Shown: positions 16,057-26,800, counted from the stretch's first letter. The stretch is DNA of 64,000 nucleotides from SLRI01 sp964576715 (GCA_964576715.1 CAZNWE010000005.1:1-64000), one strand, 5' to 3'. Notes: generated by a model not told the origin, from the sequence alone. Translations and numbers: made by a program.

Positions 16057-18504
16057 TCAGACGCGAATGCGCTCGTTCTTGGGATCGTAGAACGCGGCGA
16101 GCGATGCCGCCGCGGCGCATCGCTGCCAACCGATCTCGATGCTGAAGTCGGTGCTCGCCAGCCAGTCGCGCGTCACGCTCTCGGCCCGCCGGACATAGCC
16201 CATGCCCAGCGATGCATCGATCCGGTGGCCGTGCATGCCGGACGTGATCGAGCCGACGAGCTGGCCGTCGGCCCAGATCGGCTCCTCATGGAACAGGCAC
16301 TGGTCGGCATCGGCCAGGCGGAACTGGACGAGGCGGCGCACCGGCGGGCCGGCCTCGCGCTGGCGCAGCAGGGCATCGCGGCCGATGAAGGCTGGCTTGT
16401 CCCAGGCGACGGCGAAGCCGAGGCCGGCCTCGAGGGCTGTGTCCTCGACCCCGATGTCGTGGCCGAAATGGCGGTAGGCCTTCTCCATGCGACATGCATT
16501 CATCGCGTGGTAACCGGCTGGCCCGAGGCCGAAACCGGCGCCGGCTTCATGCAGCATATCGAAGACGTGGGCGGCGAAGTCGGCCGGGATGTAGAGCTCG
16601 TAGCCGAGCTCGCCCACATAGGTGATGCGGCTGGCACGGATGCGGGCGTAGCCGATCTCGAGCTCGCGGGAGGTCGCGAAGGGGAACGCTTCGTTGTCGA
16701 GCGTCTCGCCGGAAAGGGCTTCGAGCAGTGCCCGGCTGTTGGGTCCCATGAGCCCGAGCATCGGCAGGCCCGAGGTGACGTCGAGGGCGGTGCAGCGCGC
16801 ATCGTCCTGGATGTGCGCCTTGAGCCAGGCGAGGTCGCGGGTCTGGCCGGCCGCGGTGGTGACGACCAGGAACTCGGTTTCGCCGGTGCGCGTAACCGTC
16901 AGGTCCGTCTCGATACCGCCGCGCTCGTTGAGCCACTGGGTGTAGACCACACGGCCGACGGCGACGTCGATCTCGTTCGCCGAGACGCGGTTCAAAACGT
17001 CGAGCGCGTCCTTGCCGGTGACGAGGTATTTCGAGAAGCAGGACTGGTCGAACAGGCCGACGGCGTCGCGCACCCGGCGGCATTCGGCGGCGGTGTGCGC
17101 GAACCAGTTCTGCCGGCCCCAGGAATAGCGGTACTCGGGCACCACACCCGCGGGCGCGAACCAGCCCGGGCGCTCCCAGCCCGATTGCTCGGCCATGACG
17201 GCACCCTGCGCGATCAAGCGGTCGTGGAAGGGCGAGCGGCGGGCCCCCCTAGCCGTGGCGTATTGGCGCCAGGGCCAGTGCATGGCGTAGAGCAGGCCGA
17301 GCGTCTCGGTGGTGCGGTCGCGCAAGTAGCGCCGATTGACCTGGAAGGGCTGCATCCGGCGCACATCGACATCGAGCAGGTCGGCCGGCATGTGCCGCTC
17401 GGCGATCCATTCGGCGAGCATCAGCCCGACCCCGCCCGAGGACTGGATGCCGATCGAGTTCATCCCGCAGGCGACGAAGAGGTCCTTCACTTCGGCCGTC
17501 TCGCCCATCAGGTAGCGGTCGTCAGGGGTGAAGCTCTCGGGGCCGTTGAAGAAGGTCTGAATGCCGGCGGTCTCGAGGATCGGCAGGCGGCGGGTCGCGG
17601 CCTCGAGGATCGGCTCGAAATGGTCGAAGTCGTCCGGCAGGGTGGCGAAGGCGAAGTCGTCCGGGATGCCGGCCATGCCCCAGGGCTTGGCCACCGGCTC
17701 GAAGGCACCGAGCAGGATCTTGCCGGCGTCCTCCTTGATGTAGGCGGCTTCGTCCGGCACGCGGAGCACCGGCAGGTCGCGCGGCAGCCCCGGGATCGGC
17801 TCGGTCACGATGTAGAAATGCTCGGCGGCGTGCAGCGGCAGGGCGACGCCGATCCGCCGGCCGAGTTCGGCACTCCACATGCCGGCGGCGATCACGGTGG
17901 TCGCCGCACGAACCGGGCCTTCGGCGGTCATGACGCCGACCGCCCTGCCCTGCTCGACCAGGATGTCGGCCACGGCGATGCCTTCGCGGATCACGGCACC
18001 CTTCAGCCGCGCTCCCTTGGCGTAGGCCATGGTGACATTGGTGGGGTCGGCCTGGCCGTCCTTGGGCAGGAAGATGCCGCCGACGAGATCGGCCGTTTGC
18101 AGGAGCGGATAGCGGGCCCTGATGTCGGCCGGGGTCAGGACCTCGACCGCGAGACCGAAATTCTTGGCCATCGAGGCACCGCGGCGCTGCTCCTCGAACC
18201 GCTCGGCATTGGTGGCGACGCCGATCGAGCCGTTCTGCCTGAAGCCGGTCGAGAGCCCGGTCTCCTCTTCCAGGCTGAACAAGAGCTCGGAGGTGTACCT
18301 GGCGAGCTCGGTCATTTGCCGCGACGCCCGGAGCTGGCCGATCAGCCCCGCCGCGTGCCAGGTGGTGCCCGAGGTCAGCTGCTGGCGCTCGAGCACCAGG
18401 ACGTCGGTGATGCCGCGCCTGGCCAGGTGGTAGGCGATCGAGCAGCCGATAATGCCGCCGCCGATGATCACGACCTCGACCGCTGCTGGTAGTGCCTGGG
18501 CCAT
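16057..18504 (-). CDS. Dimethylglycine/sarcosine dehydrogenase-like FAD enzyme with GcvT domain
   Basis: The 815-residue product has an N-terminal DAO-type FAD domain (VVIIGGGIIGCSIAYHLARRG, residues 11-31). In TSGTTWHAAG, His50 aligns with the residue that binds FAD covalently in dimethylglycine and sarcosine dehydrogenases. From about residue 430 it continues as a GcvT-like aminomethyltransferase domain (GLMGPNSRALLEALSG, YVGELGYELYIPADFA, MEKAYRHFGHDI, GLGFAVAWDKPAFIGRDAL), which transfers the released one-carbon unit to tetrahydrofolate. The length matches the family. The likely role is oxidative demethylation of a methylated glycine from betaine breakdown; the exact substrate is not determined. 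It is divergent from the AhpD-like gene. Confidence 0.88.
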   Translation of the reverse strand: MAQALPAAVEVVIIGGGIIGCSIAYHLARRGITDVLVLERQQLTSGTTWHAAGLIGQLRASRQMTELARYTSELLFSLEEETGLSTGFRQNGSIGVATNAERFEEQRRGASMAKNFGLAVEVLTPADIRARYPLLQTADLVGGIFLPKDGQADPTNVTMAYAKGARLKGAVIREGIAVADILVEQGRAVGVMTAEGPVRAATTVIAAGMWSAELGRRIGVALPLHAAEHFYIVTEPIPGLPRDLPVLRVPDEAAYIKEDAGKILLGAFEPVAKPWGMAGIPDDFAFATLPDDFDHFEPILEAATRRLPILETAGIQTFFNGPESFTPDDRYLMGETAEVKDLFVACGMNSIGIQSSGGVGLMLAEWIAERHMPADLLDVDVRRMQPFQVNRRYLRDRTTETLGLLYAMHWPWRQYATARGARRSPFHDRLIAQGAVMAEQSGWERPGWFAPAGVVPEYRYSWGRQNWFAHTAAECRRVRDAVGLFDQSCFSKYLVTGKDALDVLNRVSANEIDVAVGRVVYTQWLNERGGIETDLTVTRTGETEFLVVTTAAGQTRDLAWLKAHIQDDARCTALDVTSGLPMLGLMGPNSRALLEALSGETLDNEAFPFATSRELEIGYARIRASRITYVGELGYELYIPADFAAHVFDMLHEAGAGFGLGPAGYHAMNACRMEKAYRHFGHDIGVEDTALEAGLGFAVAWDKPAFIGRDALLRQREAGPPVRRLVQFRLADADQCLFHEEPIWADGQLVGSITSGMHGHRIDASLGMGYVRRAESVTRDWLASTDFSIEIGWQRCAAAASLAAFYDPKNERIRV

Positions 18505-18672
18505 GCTGCTCTCCTCTTCCCCGGCCGGTTCTAGGCGTGCTGCCGGCCCGGCGGCAAGCGATGCTCACGGGCGAACACGGCTCCGCGAGGACGCCCTGAC
18601 GCTTGCCGCACGCGTCGCCATTTGCCGGGTCTAGAGCATGGGCAAACCAGCAGCGACCGAAAGGAGACCGCC

Positions 18673-19260
18673 ATGGCGCACGACTACCAGATGAGCCTTG
18701 CCCCGATCACCCTGGACGAGGCTTCGGGCCGGGCCCGGGAGGTCTTGGAGAAGGCCAAAGCGGGCGTCGGCTTCGTCCCCAACATGTATGCCAACATGGC
18801 CAATCAGCCGGCACTGCTCGAGACCTATCTCGACGGCTATGCCCGGTTCCGTGCGGAGGCCGGCTTCACGCCCGCCGAGCAGGAGGTGGTTTTCCTCGCC
18901 ATCAGCCGGGCGAATGCTTGCGACTACTGCATGGCGGCGCACAGCATGCTGGCCTTGAACAAGTCCGGCCTCTCGGCCGAGGCGACCGAGGCGTTGCGCG
19001 ACGACCGGCCGATCCCCGACGCCAGGCTCGAGGCCCTGGCCCAGTTCACCCGCACGCTGGTCGAGAAGCGCGGCTTCATCGCCAACGCCGATGCCGAGGC
19101 GTTCCAGGCGGCGGGCTATACCGAGCAGCACATCCTCGGTGTCGTGCTGGCACTCTCGGTCAAGATCCTCTCCAACTACGCCAACCACCTGTTCCACACC
19201 GAGGTGGACCCGGTCTTCGCCGAGCATGCCTGGCAGCCACCGGCCGGCAAGGCCGCCTGA
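18673..19260 (+). CDS. Carboxymuconolactone decarboxylase/AhpD-like protein
   Basis: This 195-residue protein shows the AhpD redox motif: Glu71 in TPAEQEVVF, then ANACDYCMAAHSML with Cys83, Cys86 and His90. Such CMD-family proteins are small helical peroxidase or disulfide-exchange proteins. The N-terminal segment GRAREVLEKAKAGVGFVPNMYANM is typical of the peroxidase-related subgroup. AAAGGAG seven bases before ATG 18673 fixes the start, excluding the longer upstream frame. The redox partner is unknown. It sits divergently beside the flavoprotein, whose oxidase-type chemistry could generate peroxide; that link is inference. Confidence 0.85.
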   Translation: MAHDYQMSLAPITLDEASGRAREVLEKAKAGVGFVPNMYANMANQPALLETYLDGYARFRAEAGFTPAEQEVVFLAISRANACDYCMAAHSMLALNKSGLSAEATEALRDDRPIPDARLEALAQFTRTLVEKRGFIANADAEAFQAAGYTEQHILGVVLALSVKILSNYANHLFHTEVDPVFAEHAWQPPAGKAA

Positions 19261-19401
19261 CGCCGGCCACCCTGACTCCCCGGCGACCCTGACTCAAGCT
19301 ATGTCGCCTCGGGCTTGGCTCGGGACGGCAACGCGTTGGCGTGCCACCCGAAGGCGGGCTAAGCTCTGGGCCGAGGCGGGGGCGAGCCAGCAGGGAGAGC
19401 G

Positions 19402-20523
19402 ATGGTGCGGATCGGGGTGCCGAAGGAGATCAAGAACCACGAGTACCGGGTCGGCCTGACGCCGGACAGCGTGCTCGAGTTCGTGACCCACGGCCACGAG
19501 GTCGTGGTCGAGGCGGGGGCCGGGGCCGGGATCGGCTCGGACGACGAGGTCTATCGGGCGGCGGGCGCGCAAATCCTGGCCTCCGCCGCCGAGGTCTTCG
19601 CCACGGCCGAGATGATCGTCAAGGTCAAGGAGCCGCAAGCGGTCGAGCGGGCGATGCTGCGGCCGGGCCAGGTGCTGTTCACCTATCTGCACCTCGCGCC
19701 AGACGCGGACCAGACCCGCGAGCTGGTGCAGAGCGGGGCCGTCTGCATCGCCTACGAGACGGTCACCGATGCGCATGGCCACCTGCCGCTGCTCGCGCCC
19801 ATGTCGCAGGTGGCCGGGCGCCTCGCGATTCAGGCCGGAGCGCACTGCCTCGAGCGGGCGCATGGCGGCTGCGGCATTCTCCTCGGCGGGGTGCCGGGCG
19901 TGGAGAGTGCCAAGGTGGTCGTGATCGGTGGCGGCATGGTCGGCGAGAACGCCATCATGATGGCGCTCGGCATGGCTGCCGACGTCACTGTCCTCGATCG
20001 CAACGTCGAGGTGCTGCAACACCTCGCCCGCCGCTTCGGGCCGGCTCTCAACACCGTCTATTCGCAAAAGGCCACGCTCGAGCGCTACGTCACCGACGCC
20101 GATCTCGTGGTCGGCGCGGTGCTGGTCGCCGGGGCCAGTGCCCCCAAGCTGGTGACCGCCGAGATGGTCAAGCGGATGCGGCCGGGCAGCGTCATGGTCG
20201 ACGTCGCGATCGACCAGGGCGGCTGCTTCGAGACCAGCCATCCCACCACTCACGCCGAGCCGACCTTCGTGGTCGACAGTGTCGTCCACTACTGCGTCGC
20301 CAACATGCCGGGGGCGGTGCCCAAGACCTCCACCCAGGCCCTCAACAACGTCACCCTGCCTTATGCGCTGGCGCTCGCCGACAAGGGCTACCAGGCAGCA
20401 CTCGGCGAGAACCCGCATTTCAGGAACGGCCTCAACGTCCACGAGGGGCGGATCACCCACCGCGCCGTCGCCGAGGCGCAGGGCTACGACTTCACCGAGC
20501 CGATGGTGGTGCTGGGTGGGTGA
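19402..20523 (+). CDS. ald: Alanine dehydrogenase
   Basis: The 373-residue product matches NAD-dependent L-alanine dehydrogenases throughout: VRIGVPKEIKNHEYRVGLTP at the N-terminus (catalytic Lys region), FTYLHLAPD with the conserved His, VVVIGGGMVGENAIMMALGM (NAD-binding GxGxxG), and VVDSVVHYCVANMPGAVPKTS with the family's NMPGAVP motif. It interconverts L-alanine with pyruvate and ammonia. The start ATG follows AGGGAGAG. It lies 141 bp after the AhpD-like gene and converges on the serine hydrolase gene. Glycine/glyoxylate activity is known for some members, which would fit the neighbouring demethylase, but this is not shown. Confidence 0.95.
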   Translation: MVRIGVPKEIKNHEYRVGLTPDSVLEFVTHGHEVVVEAGAGAGIGSDDEVYRAAGAQILASAAEVFATAEMIVKVKEPQAVERAMLRPGQVLFTYLHLAPDADQTRELVQSGAVCIAYETVTDAHGHLPLLAPMSQVAGRLAIQAGAHCLERAHGGCGILLGGVPGVESAKVVVIGGGMVGENAIMMALGMAADVTVLDRNVEVLQHLARRFGPALNTVYSQKATLERYVTDADLVVGAVLVAGASAPKLVTAEMVKRMRPGSVMVDVAIDQGGCFETSHPTTHAEPTFVVDSVVHYCVANMPGAVPKTSTQALNNVTLPYALALADKGYQAALGENPHFRNGLNVHEGRITHRAVAEAQGYDFTEPMVVLGG

Positions 20524-20553
20524 GTGACAGCCTGGAATAGGAAAAGATACGGA

Positions 20554-20581
20554 GAGGCTAGCCTCCCCACCGGGATTTTTT
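20554..20581. terminator. Palindrome plus T-run between convergent genes
   Basis: A perfect 12-bp palindrome (GAGGCTAGCCTC, 20554-20565) is followed ten bases later by six T residues (20576-20581). It sits 30 bp after ald and before the end of the convergent hydrolase gene. The hairpin and T-run are not adjacent, so efficiency as an intrinsic terminator is doubtful. Confidence 0.35.
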
Positions 20582-20597
20582 CGGGTCGGTGTCGGGC

Positions 20598-21638
20598 TCA
20601 GGCGGCAGCGTTGCTGATCGTCTCGGCGATCAAGGTCCTGAGGCCGGTCATGTGGCCTTGTTCGCGGGAGCGGACGGTGGGGTCGGAGGTGACGGCGATG
20701 GTCAGGGCCAGGGTCGGGACGACGTGGAGCATCTGGCCGCCATAGCCCCAGCCGTAATAATGCGGGTGGCCGGCGGTTTCGGTCATGAACCAGCCGTAGC
20801 CGTAGGCATGCCCGGTCCAGCGCGACACCGTGCGCGGCTGCCAGGAGGTGGCGATCCACGCCGTCGAGACGACGCGGCTGCCGCCGAGCACGCCGCCATT
20901 ACGGATCATCTCGCCGAACCGGACCAGGGCCCTGGGCGCCATGAGCATGTTGTTGCCGCCCATGTAGATGCCCTGCGGGTCGCGGTCCCAGGGCGGAATT
21001 TGAATGTCCAGCGGCCGGCCCAGCCATTCGTCAGCCAGCGCGTGGGTGCTGCGGCCGGTGGCCTCTGTCAGGATGGCCGAGAGCAGGTGCGAGCTCCCGG
21101 TCGAGTAGAGCATCGGCCCGCCGGGCTCGGCGACGAAGGGGCGGCGCAAGGCATTGGCGACCCAGTTCCGGCTGGTGACCCAGCTGCCGTAGTTGCGGCC
21201 CGACGTCCGTTCCAGGCCGGCCTGCATCGAGAGCAGGTGGCCGATGGTGACCTCGGCGAGACGCGGGTCGGCATCGGCCGGGACCAGCGGTCCGAGTGCG
21301 GTGGTGATCGGCTGGTCCACGCCATCGAGCACGCGGCGGTCGAGGGCACAGCCGACGAGCGTGGCGAGGATCGTCTTCGCCACCGACTTGATGTTGACCG
21401 GACGATCGGCCGGCGGGCCGCGGAAGGTGGCCTCGAGGATGGTCTCGCCGTGCTGGGCAACCATCAGCGTGTGCAGCCGTGGCAAGGCGGCCGCCTGCTC
21501 GCGCAGCTGGTCGACGTCGAGGGCGGCGCGGGCGGCCCGCGGGCCAACGAACGACGCCGCGCCGGCGAGGGCGAGCAGGCGGCGGCGGGCGAGGCGGTTC
21601 TCGATCATGCGGCGGATGTGGCGGTCGGCGGCGCTCAC
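20598..21638 (-). CDS. Beta-lactamase-fold serine hydrolase, exported
   Basis: The 346-residue protein has an Arg-rich N-terminus and hydrophobic segment (ENRLARRRLLALAGAASFVG) consistent with export, possibly by Tat. The serine beta-lactamase/DD-peptidase fold is shown by SVAK (Ser85-Lys88), a Tyr-based second motif at LYSTGSSHLL, and GWGYGG near the C-terminus in place of KTG/HxG. Such class C-like proteins act as esterases, D-aminopeptidases or carboxypeptidases; the substrate is not known. The first start, a GTG at 21638, overlaps the stop of the GH15 gene as GTGA, implying translational coupling; an internal ATG (MIENRL) would leave a gap. Confidence 0.8.
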   Translation of the reverse strand: MSAADRHIRRMIENRLARRRLLALAGAASFVGPRAARAALDVDQLREQAAALPRLHTLMVAQHGETILEATFRGPPADRPVNIKSVAKTILATLVGCALDRRVLDGVDQPITTALGPLVPADADPRLAEVTIGHLLSMQAGLERTSGRNYGSWVTSRNWVANALRRPFVAEPGGPMLYSTGSSHLLSAILTEATGRSTHALADEWLGRPLDIQIPPWDRDPQGIYMGGNNMLMAPRALVRFGEMIRNGGVLGGSRVVSTAWIATSWQPRTVSRWTGHAYGYGWFMTETAGHPHYYGWGYGGQMLHVVPTLALTIAVTSDPTVRSREQGHMTGLRTLIAETISNAAA

Positions 21639-23581
21639 GGCCAGAGCAGGATCGATTTTTTCGAGCGGGTCAACCGGCCGACACGGCGGCAGTTGCGGAT
21701 CGCCGACCAGATGCCGCGCCAGCCATAGACGGCACCGACGGCGCGGCCGGCGCGATCGGCATAGGCCCCCGCGATGCCGGCCACGCCATGCTGCTCGAAC
21801 AGCTCGAGGTTCACCGCACTGCCGATCAGCGCGAGGTGGGTGAAGGCCTGCGGGAAATTGCCGAGAAAGGCGCCGTTCTCCGGATCGATCTCCTCGGCGT
21901 AGAGGCCGAGATCATTGGCACAAGGGACGAGCGCGGCGAACAGCCCTGCGGCCTCCTGGCCGCGACCGGCGGCGAGCAGTGCGTCGACCAGCCAGAAGCT
22001 GCAGATGAGAAAGGCGCCCTCCTCGCCGTCGAGCCCGTCATCGGCCTTGTAGCGGTGCAGATAGGGCCCGTGGCGCAACTCGCGGGTGACGGCGGCGATG
22101 GTCGCCTCGAGCGTGCCGGATTGGAGCGGAAAGCCGAGCATCGGCGCGAGGAGAGTGGCGGCATCGGTGCCGGGGCGATCGAAGGCCTGCAGCAGCTGCC
22201 CGTCGGCGCCGATGCCGCGGCTGTCGATGGATCGGGCGACGGCGGCGGCCAGCTCTCGCCAGTGGCCCTCGTCGCCGAGCCCGAGCCGGGCAGCGCGATC
22301 GGCGGCGGCCCAGCACATCAGCTTGCCGTGGACGTGGTCCAGGGCCTCGCCGCGCATCTCCCACAAGCCCTGATCGGGCAGCCGCCATTCGTCTTCGACC
22401 AGGGCAGCGAAGGCTTCGAGCAGGCGGCGCTGCTGCCGGTCGAGCCGGCCGCCGAGCCGCTCGAAAAGCAGGGCCAGGTCGAGCACCTGGCCGTAGATGT
22501 CGATCTGCCGCTGGCTGTAGGCGCCGTTGCCGGTGCGCACCGGGCGACTTTCGGCATAGCCGTCGAGCCCAAGATGGTCCTCTTCCTCGAGGCGAGTCTC
22601 GTACTCGATGCCGTACATGATCAAGGCGCGCGGCAGGGTGCGGCGGATGCAGGTGGCGAGGTAGTGGACGTAGCGTCTGGCCTCGCCGCCATAGCCGAGC
22701 CCCGCCAGGGCATAGAGGGTGAAGCAGGAATCCCGGAGCCAGCTGAAGCGATAGTCCCAGTTGCGGCTGCCGCCCAGGGCCTCGGGCAACGAGGTGGTGG
22801 GGGCGGCGACCAGGGCGCCCGTGGGCGCATAAGTCAAAAGCTTGAGCACCAAGGCACTGCGCCCGACGGCTTCGCGATGCGGCCCGGCATAGCGGTTGTA
22901 GGCGATCCACTCGCGCCAGAAGGCGTCGGTGATGGCCAGCATCTCGGCGACCCGGTCGAGCGGCGACTGGCCGGCGACGGTGCGGGCGGCGAGCACCAGA
23001 TCGCAGCTCTCGCCGGCGGCCAGGGTGACCCGGGCCGTGGCGGTGCCGTCCGCGATGGTGAAGGGCAGCCGGGCGAAGAGGGTCGGGCAGCCGTCGGCAC
23101 GGACCGCCTCGCCGTCGACGTCGAGGCGAACACCCAGTGTCGTGAAGCCGGCCGACGGGCGGTAGGTGACCTCGACCTCGACGCTTCCCGCGGTGGCCCT
23201 GATCCGGCGGATCAGCCAGAACGGGGCGATCAGCCGGACATAGTCGTGCGCGCCGGCGTCGACATGGCGGCCGACCGGCATGAAGTCGGTCAGCGTGACG
23301 CTGCCGGTCGGCGTCGCGAAGCGGGTCTCCAGGATGTTGGTCGAGGATCGGTAGCCACGCTCGACAGTGGCGTCACCTGACGGGCGGATCGCCCAGAAGC
23401 CGCCCCGGTCGGCATCGAGCAGGCGGCAGAAGGTGGGCTCGGCATCGTGCCGGCCGAGGCAGCACCAATCGACGCTGCCGTGGCGATCGACGAGGGCGTT
23501 GCCGTGGCAGTCGCCAATGATGCCGTAGTCGCGTATCGGCCGATAGCGGCCAGCCGTGCTGGCATGGCGTCCTTCCGGCAT
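21635..23581 (-). CDS. Glycoside hydrolase family 15 (glucoamylase/trehalase-like)
   Basis: The 648-residue product starts with the bacterial GH15 N-terminal domain (YRPIRDYGIIGDCHGNALVDRHGSVDWCC) and continues with an (alpha/alpha)6 barrel: GGSRNWDYRFSWLRDS, DGYAESRPVRTGNGAYSQRQIDIYGQVLDL and LGLYAEEIDPENGAFLGNFPQAFTHLALI, which carries a likely catalytic Glu. These enzymes release glucose from alpha-glucans or trehalose. There is no signal peptide, so it acts in the cytoplasm. AGGGAGGTGGG before the ATG is an excellent ribosome site. With the trehalose/glycogen genes at the right end, a role in storage-glucan turnover is reasonable. Confidence 0.92.
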   Translation of the reverse strand: MPEGRHASTAGRYRPIRDYGIIGDCHGNALVDRHGSVDWCCLGRHDAEPTFCRLLDADRGGFWAIRPSGDATVERGYRSSTNILETRFATPTGSVTLTDFMPVGRHVDAGAHDYVRLIAPFWLIRRIRATAGSVEVEVTYRPSAGFTTLGVRLDVDGEAVRADGCPTLFARLPFTIADGTATARVTLAAGESCDLVLAARTVAGQSPLDRVAEMLAITDAFWREWIAYNRYAGPHREAVGRSALVLKLLTYAPTGALVAAPTTSLPEALGGSRNWDYRFSWLRDSCFTLYALAGLGYGGEARRYVHYLATCIRRTLPRALIMYGIEYETRLEEEDHLGLDGYAESRPVRTGNGAYSQRQIDIYGQVLDLALLFERLGGRLDRQQRRLLEAFAALVEDEWRLPDQGLWEMRGEALDHVHGKLMCWAAADRAARLGLGDEGHWRELAAAVARSIDSRGIGADGQLLQAFDRPGTDAATLLAPMLGFPLQSGTLEATIAAVTRELRHGPYLHRYKADDGLDGEEGAFLICSFWLVDALLAAGRGQEAAGLFAALVPCANDLGLYAEEIDPENGAFLGNFPQAFTHLALIGSAVNLELFEQHGVAGIAGAYADRAGRAVGAVYGWRGIWSAIRNCRRVGRLTRSKKSILLWP

Positions 23582-23652
23582 CCCACCTCCCTAAAATCCA
23601 GATCCGGCCGCAAATCATGATCCGGATCAGAAGCCTAGCGGGCAGCCCGCGT

Positions 23653-23783
23653 CACGGGGCTCATAACCCCGTGAGCCGGCGCCAGGCCAAAGGGGATGGT
23701 GGGGTCCGGGGAGGATCATCTTCCCCGGCTCGTGCTTCCTATCTTGGCCCTGCAGAAAGAGGCGGCCCCGGGAGAGATCCCGG
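23653..23783. repeat. Three hairpins between nrdJ and the GH15 gene
   Basis: Three separate perfect inverted repeats lie in the 264-bp gap: CACGGGG/CCCCGTG (23653-23673), CCGGGGA/TCCCCGG (23706-23728) and CCGGGA/TCCCGG with a GAGA loop (23768-23783). They lie downstream of nrdJ and upstream of the GH15 start. They may end the nrdJ transcript; none has a T-run. Confidence 0.4.
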
Positions 23784-23845
23784 AGCCGCAAGGAGGAGAA
23801 TACAAGGAAAGAGACGTCCCGCTGCCCACGGAACGCCATGTGATC

Positions 23846-26800
23846 CTAGCTGCAGCCGGTTGTGCTGCCGCAGGTGTCACATTTCAGGCAGGTGCCGTTA
23901 CGCACCAGCGTGAAGTTGCCGCAAGCCGAGCAGGGATCGCCTTCGTAGCCCTGGAGCCTGGCGATTTCCGCCTGCTGGCGGCGGCTGTCTCGTGCCATGG
24001 TTCGGCCGTCGCGGGCGAGGCTGGTGAGCCCCCCTGCCCCGCTCAAGCCGGCGCCGGCATTGGCGGCCTTCATGGCGATCTCGTTCTCGGCGCCCTTGAC
24101 CTCACCGTTGGCCCCACCGGCGAGCAACCGCAGGTTGCCGCGGATGAAGCCGGATGATGCCAGCTGGGCCACCTGCTCGCCCATGTCGCCTTCCTTGGTA
24201 CCTTCGCCGATGGCGTCGTGGCGGAGGGCCTGGGGGTCGACATTGGCGAGGTCGGTGCGCTCCAGATAGGAGACGGCGAGCTCGCGGAAGATGTAGTCGA
24301 GGACCGAGGTCGCCATCTTGATGGTGTCATTGCCCTGCACCACGCCCGACGGCTCGAAGCGGGTGAAGGAGAACGCCTCGACGAACTCCTCGAGCGGCAC
24401 GCCGTATTGCAGGCCGATCGAGACGGAGATGGCGAAGCTGTTCATCAGCGAGCGGAAGGCGGCCCCTTCCTTGTGCATGTCGATAAAGATCTCGCCGAGC
24501 GAGCCGTCCTCGTACTCCCCGGTCCGAAGGTAGAGCTTGTGGCCGCCGACGATGGCTTTTTGGGTATAGCCCTTGCGCCTGGAGGGCAGCTTGCGCCGAC
24601 CCTCGACGAAGCGTTCGACGACGCGCTCGGTGACCTGGACGATCCGCTGGACCTGCGACTGCTCGATCGCGTCGTCGTCCTCGTCCTCGATGTCGTCGGC
24701 CAGCATCGACGAGAGCGGCTGGCTGAGCTTGGAGCCGTCGCGGTAGAGGGCCAGGGCCTTCACGCCGAGCCGCCAGCCTTCGAGATAGGCTTCCCGGCAG
24801 TCCTCGACCGCGGCCGTCGCCGGCATGTTGATGGTTTTCGAGATCGCCCCCGAGATGAAGGGCTGGGCGGCCGCCATCATCCGGATGTGCGCCGACGCCG
24901 ACAGATAGCGCTTGCCGACGCGGCCGCACGGGTTGGCGCAGTCGAAGACCGGCAGATGCTCGGGCTTGAGCTCCGGCGCCCCTTCGATGGTCATGGTGCC
25001 GCAGCAGAACGCGTTGGCCCGCTCGACCTCGTGCCGGCTGAAGCCTAGCGCCTGCAGCATGTCGAAGCGCATGTCGCCGAGCTGCGCCTCGGTGAGGCCG
25101 AGCACCTGCTTGCAGAAGGCATCGCCGAGGCTGTGCCGGTTGAAGGCGTAGCGAATATCGAAGGTGGTCGGCAGGCCGGCCTCGAGCTTCTTCAGGATCT
25201 CGGGGGTGAAGCCCTTGACCTCGAGCTTGGCGTGGTCGATGCCGGGTGCGCCCTTGAGGGTGCCGTGGCCAACGGCGTAGCGGGTGATCGCCTCGATCTG
25301 GGTGCGGTCGTAGCCGAGGGTCTCGAGCGCCTGCGGCACCATGCGATTGATGATCTTGAAGAAGCCGCCGCCGGCCAGCTTCTTGAACTTGACGAGCGCG
25401 AAGTCCGGCTCGATGCCGGTGGTGTCGCAGTCCATGACGAGGCCGATGGTGCCGGTGGGGGCAATCACCGAGACCTGCGCATTCCTGACGCCATGCGCTT
25501 CGGCCATGGCGACGGCGTCGTCCCAGGCCTTGACCGCCGCCTCGAGCAGCTTCGGGTCCGGACAGTGGTGGTGGTCGAGCGGCACCGGCAAGGTGGCCAG
25601 TTCTTCGTAGCCGCGGGCCGAGCCGTGGGCGGCGCGGCGGTGGTTCCGGAGCACGCGCAGCGTCGACTCCCGGTTGGCCGGATAGCCCGGGAAGGCGCCG
25701 AGTTCGGCGGCGATCTCGGCCGATACCTTGTAGGCGATGCCGGTCATGAGGGCGGTGATCGCCCCGCAATAGGCGCGGCCCTGGTCGCTGTCGTAGGGAA
25801 TGCCGGAGGCCATCAAGAGCCCACCGACATTGGCGTAGCCGAGGCCGAGCGTGCGGAACTTGTAGCTGAGTTCGGCGATCTTCTCGGCCGGGAACTGGGC
25901 CATCATCACCGAGATCTCGAGGACCAGCGTCCACAAGCGAACGGCGTGCGCGAACTCGGCGACCCGGAAGCTGCCGTCCTGGTTCTTGAACTGCATGAGG
26001 TTCAAGGACGCGAGGTTACAGGCCGTGTCGTCGAGGAACATGTACTCGGAGCACGGGTTCGAAGCGTTGATGCGGCCATCCGCCGGGCAGGTGTGCCAGT
26101 CGTTGATGGTGGTGTCGTACTGCACGCCCGGGTCGGCGCTGGCCCAGGCGGCGAAACAAATCTTGTCCCAAAGCGCCTTGGCCCGCACGGTCTTGGCGAC
26201 CTCGCCGGTGCGCCGGGCGGTGAGCGGCCATTCGCGGTCCTGCTGGACGGCCTGGAAGAAGGGATCGCTGATCCTGACCGAGTTGTTCGAGTTCTGGCCG
26301 GAGACGGTGAGATAGGCGTTGCTGTCCCAGTCGGCGTCGTAGACCGGGATCTCGACGCCCTTATAGCCCTGCCGGGCCAGGAGGATCGCCTGCTGGATCG
26401 CGCCCTCGGGCAGCATCGCCTTTCTCGCCGCCCTGACGGCGAGCTTCAGGGCCGGGTTGGTCTTGGGGTCGAAGCGCTCGGCCGTGGCGACGTCGGCCGC
26501 ACCGTTGCCGGCGTCGCTGTGGCAGGCGCCGATGATCGCGTTGGCATGGCGGGCGAGGAGCTTCGAGCCGGCGACCAGGGCCGCCACCTTCTGCTCCTCG
26601 GTCACCTTCCAATCGATGAAGGCCTCGATATCCGGGTGGTCGACATCGACGATGACCATCTTGGCGGCGCGCCTGGTGGTCCCGCCGGACTTGATCGCAC
26701 CGGCGGCACGGTCGCCGATCTTGAGGAACGACATCAGGCCCGAGGACTTGCCGCCACCCGAGAGGCGCTCGCCCTCGGCCCGGAGGTTCGAGAAGTTGGT

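Noticed and set aside
15709..18492. Plus-strand open frame of 927 codons
   Set aside because: Antisense shadow of the dimethylglycine dehydrogenase-like gene.
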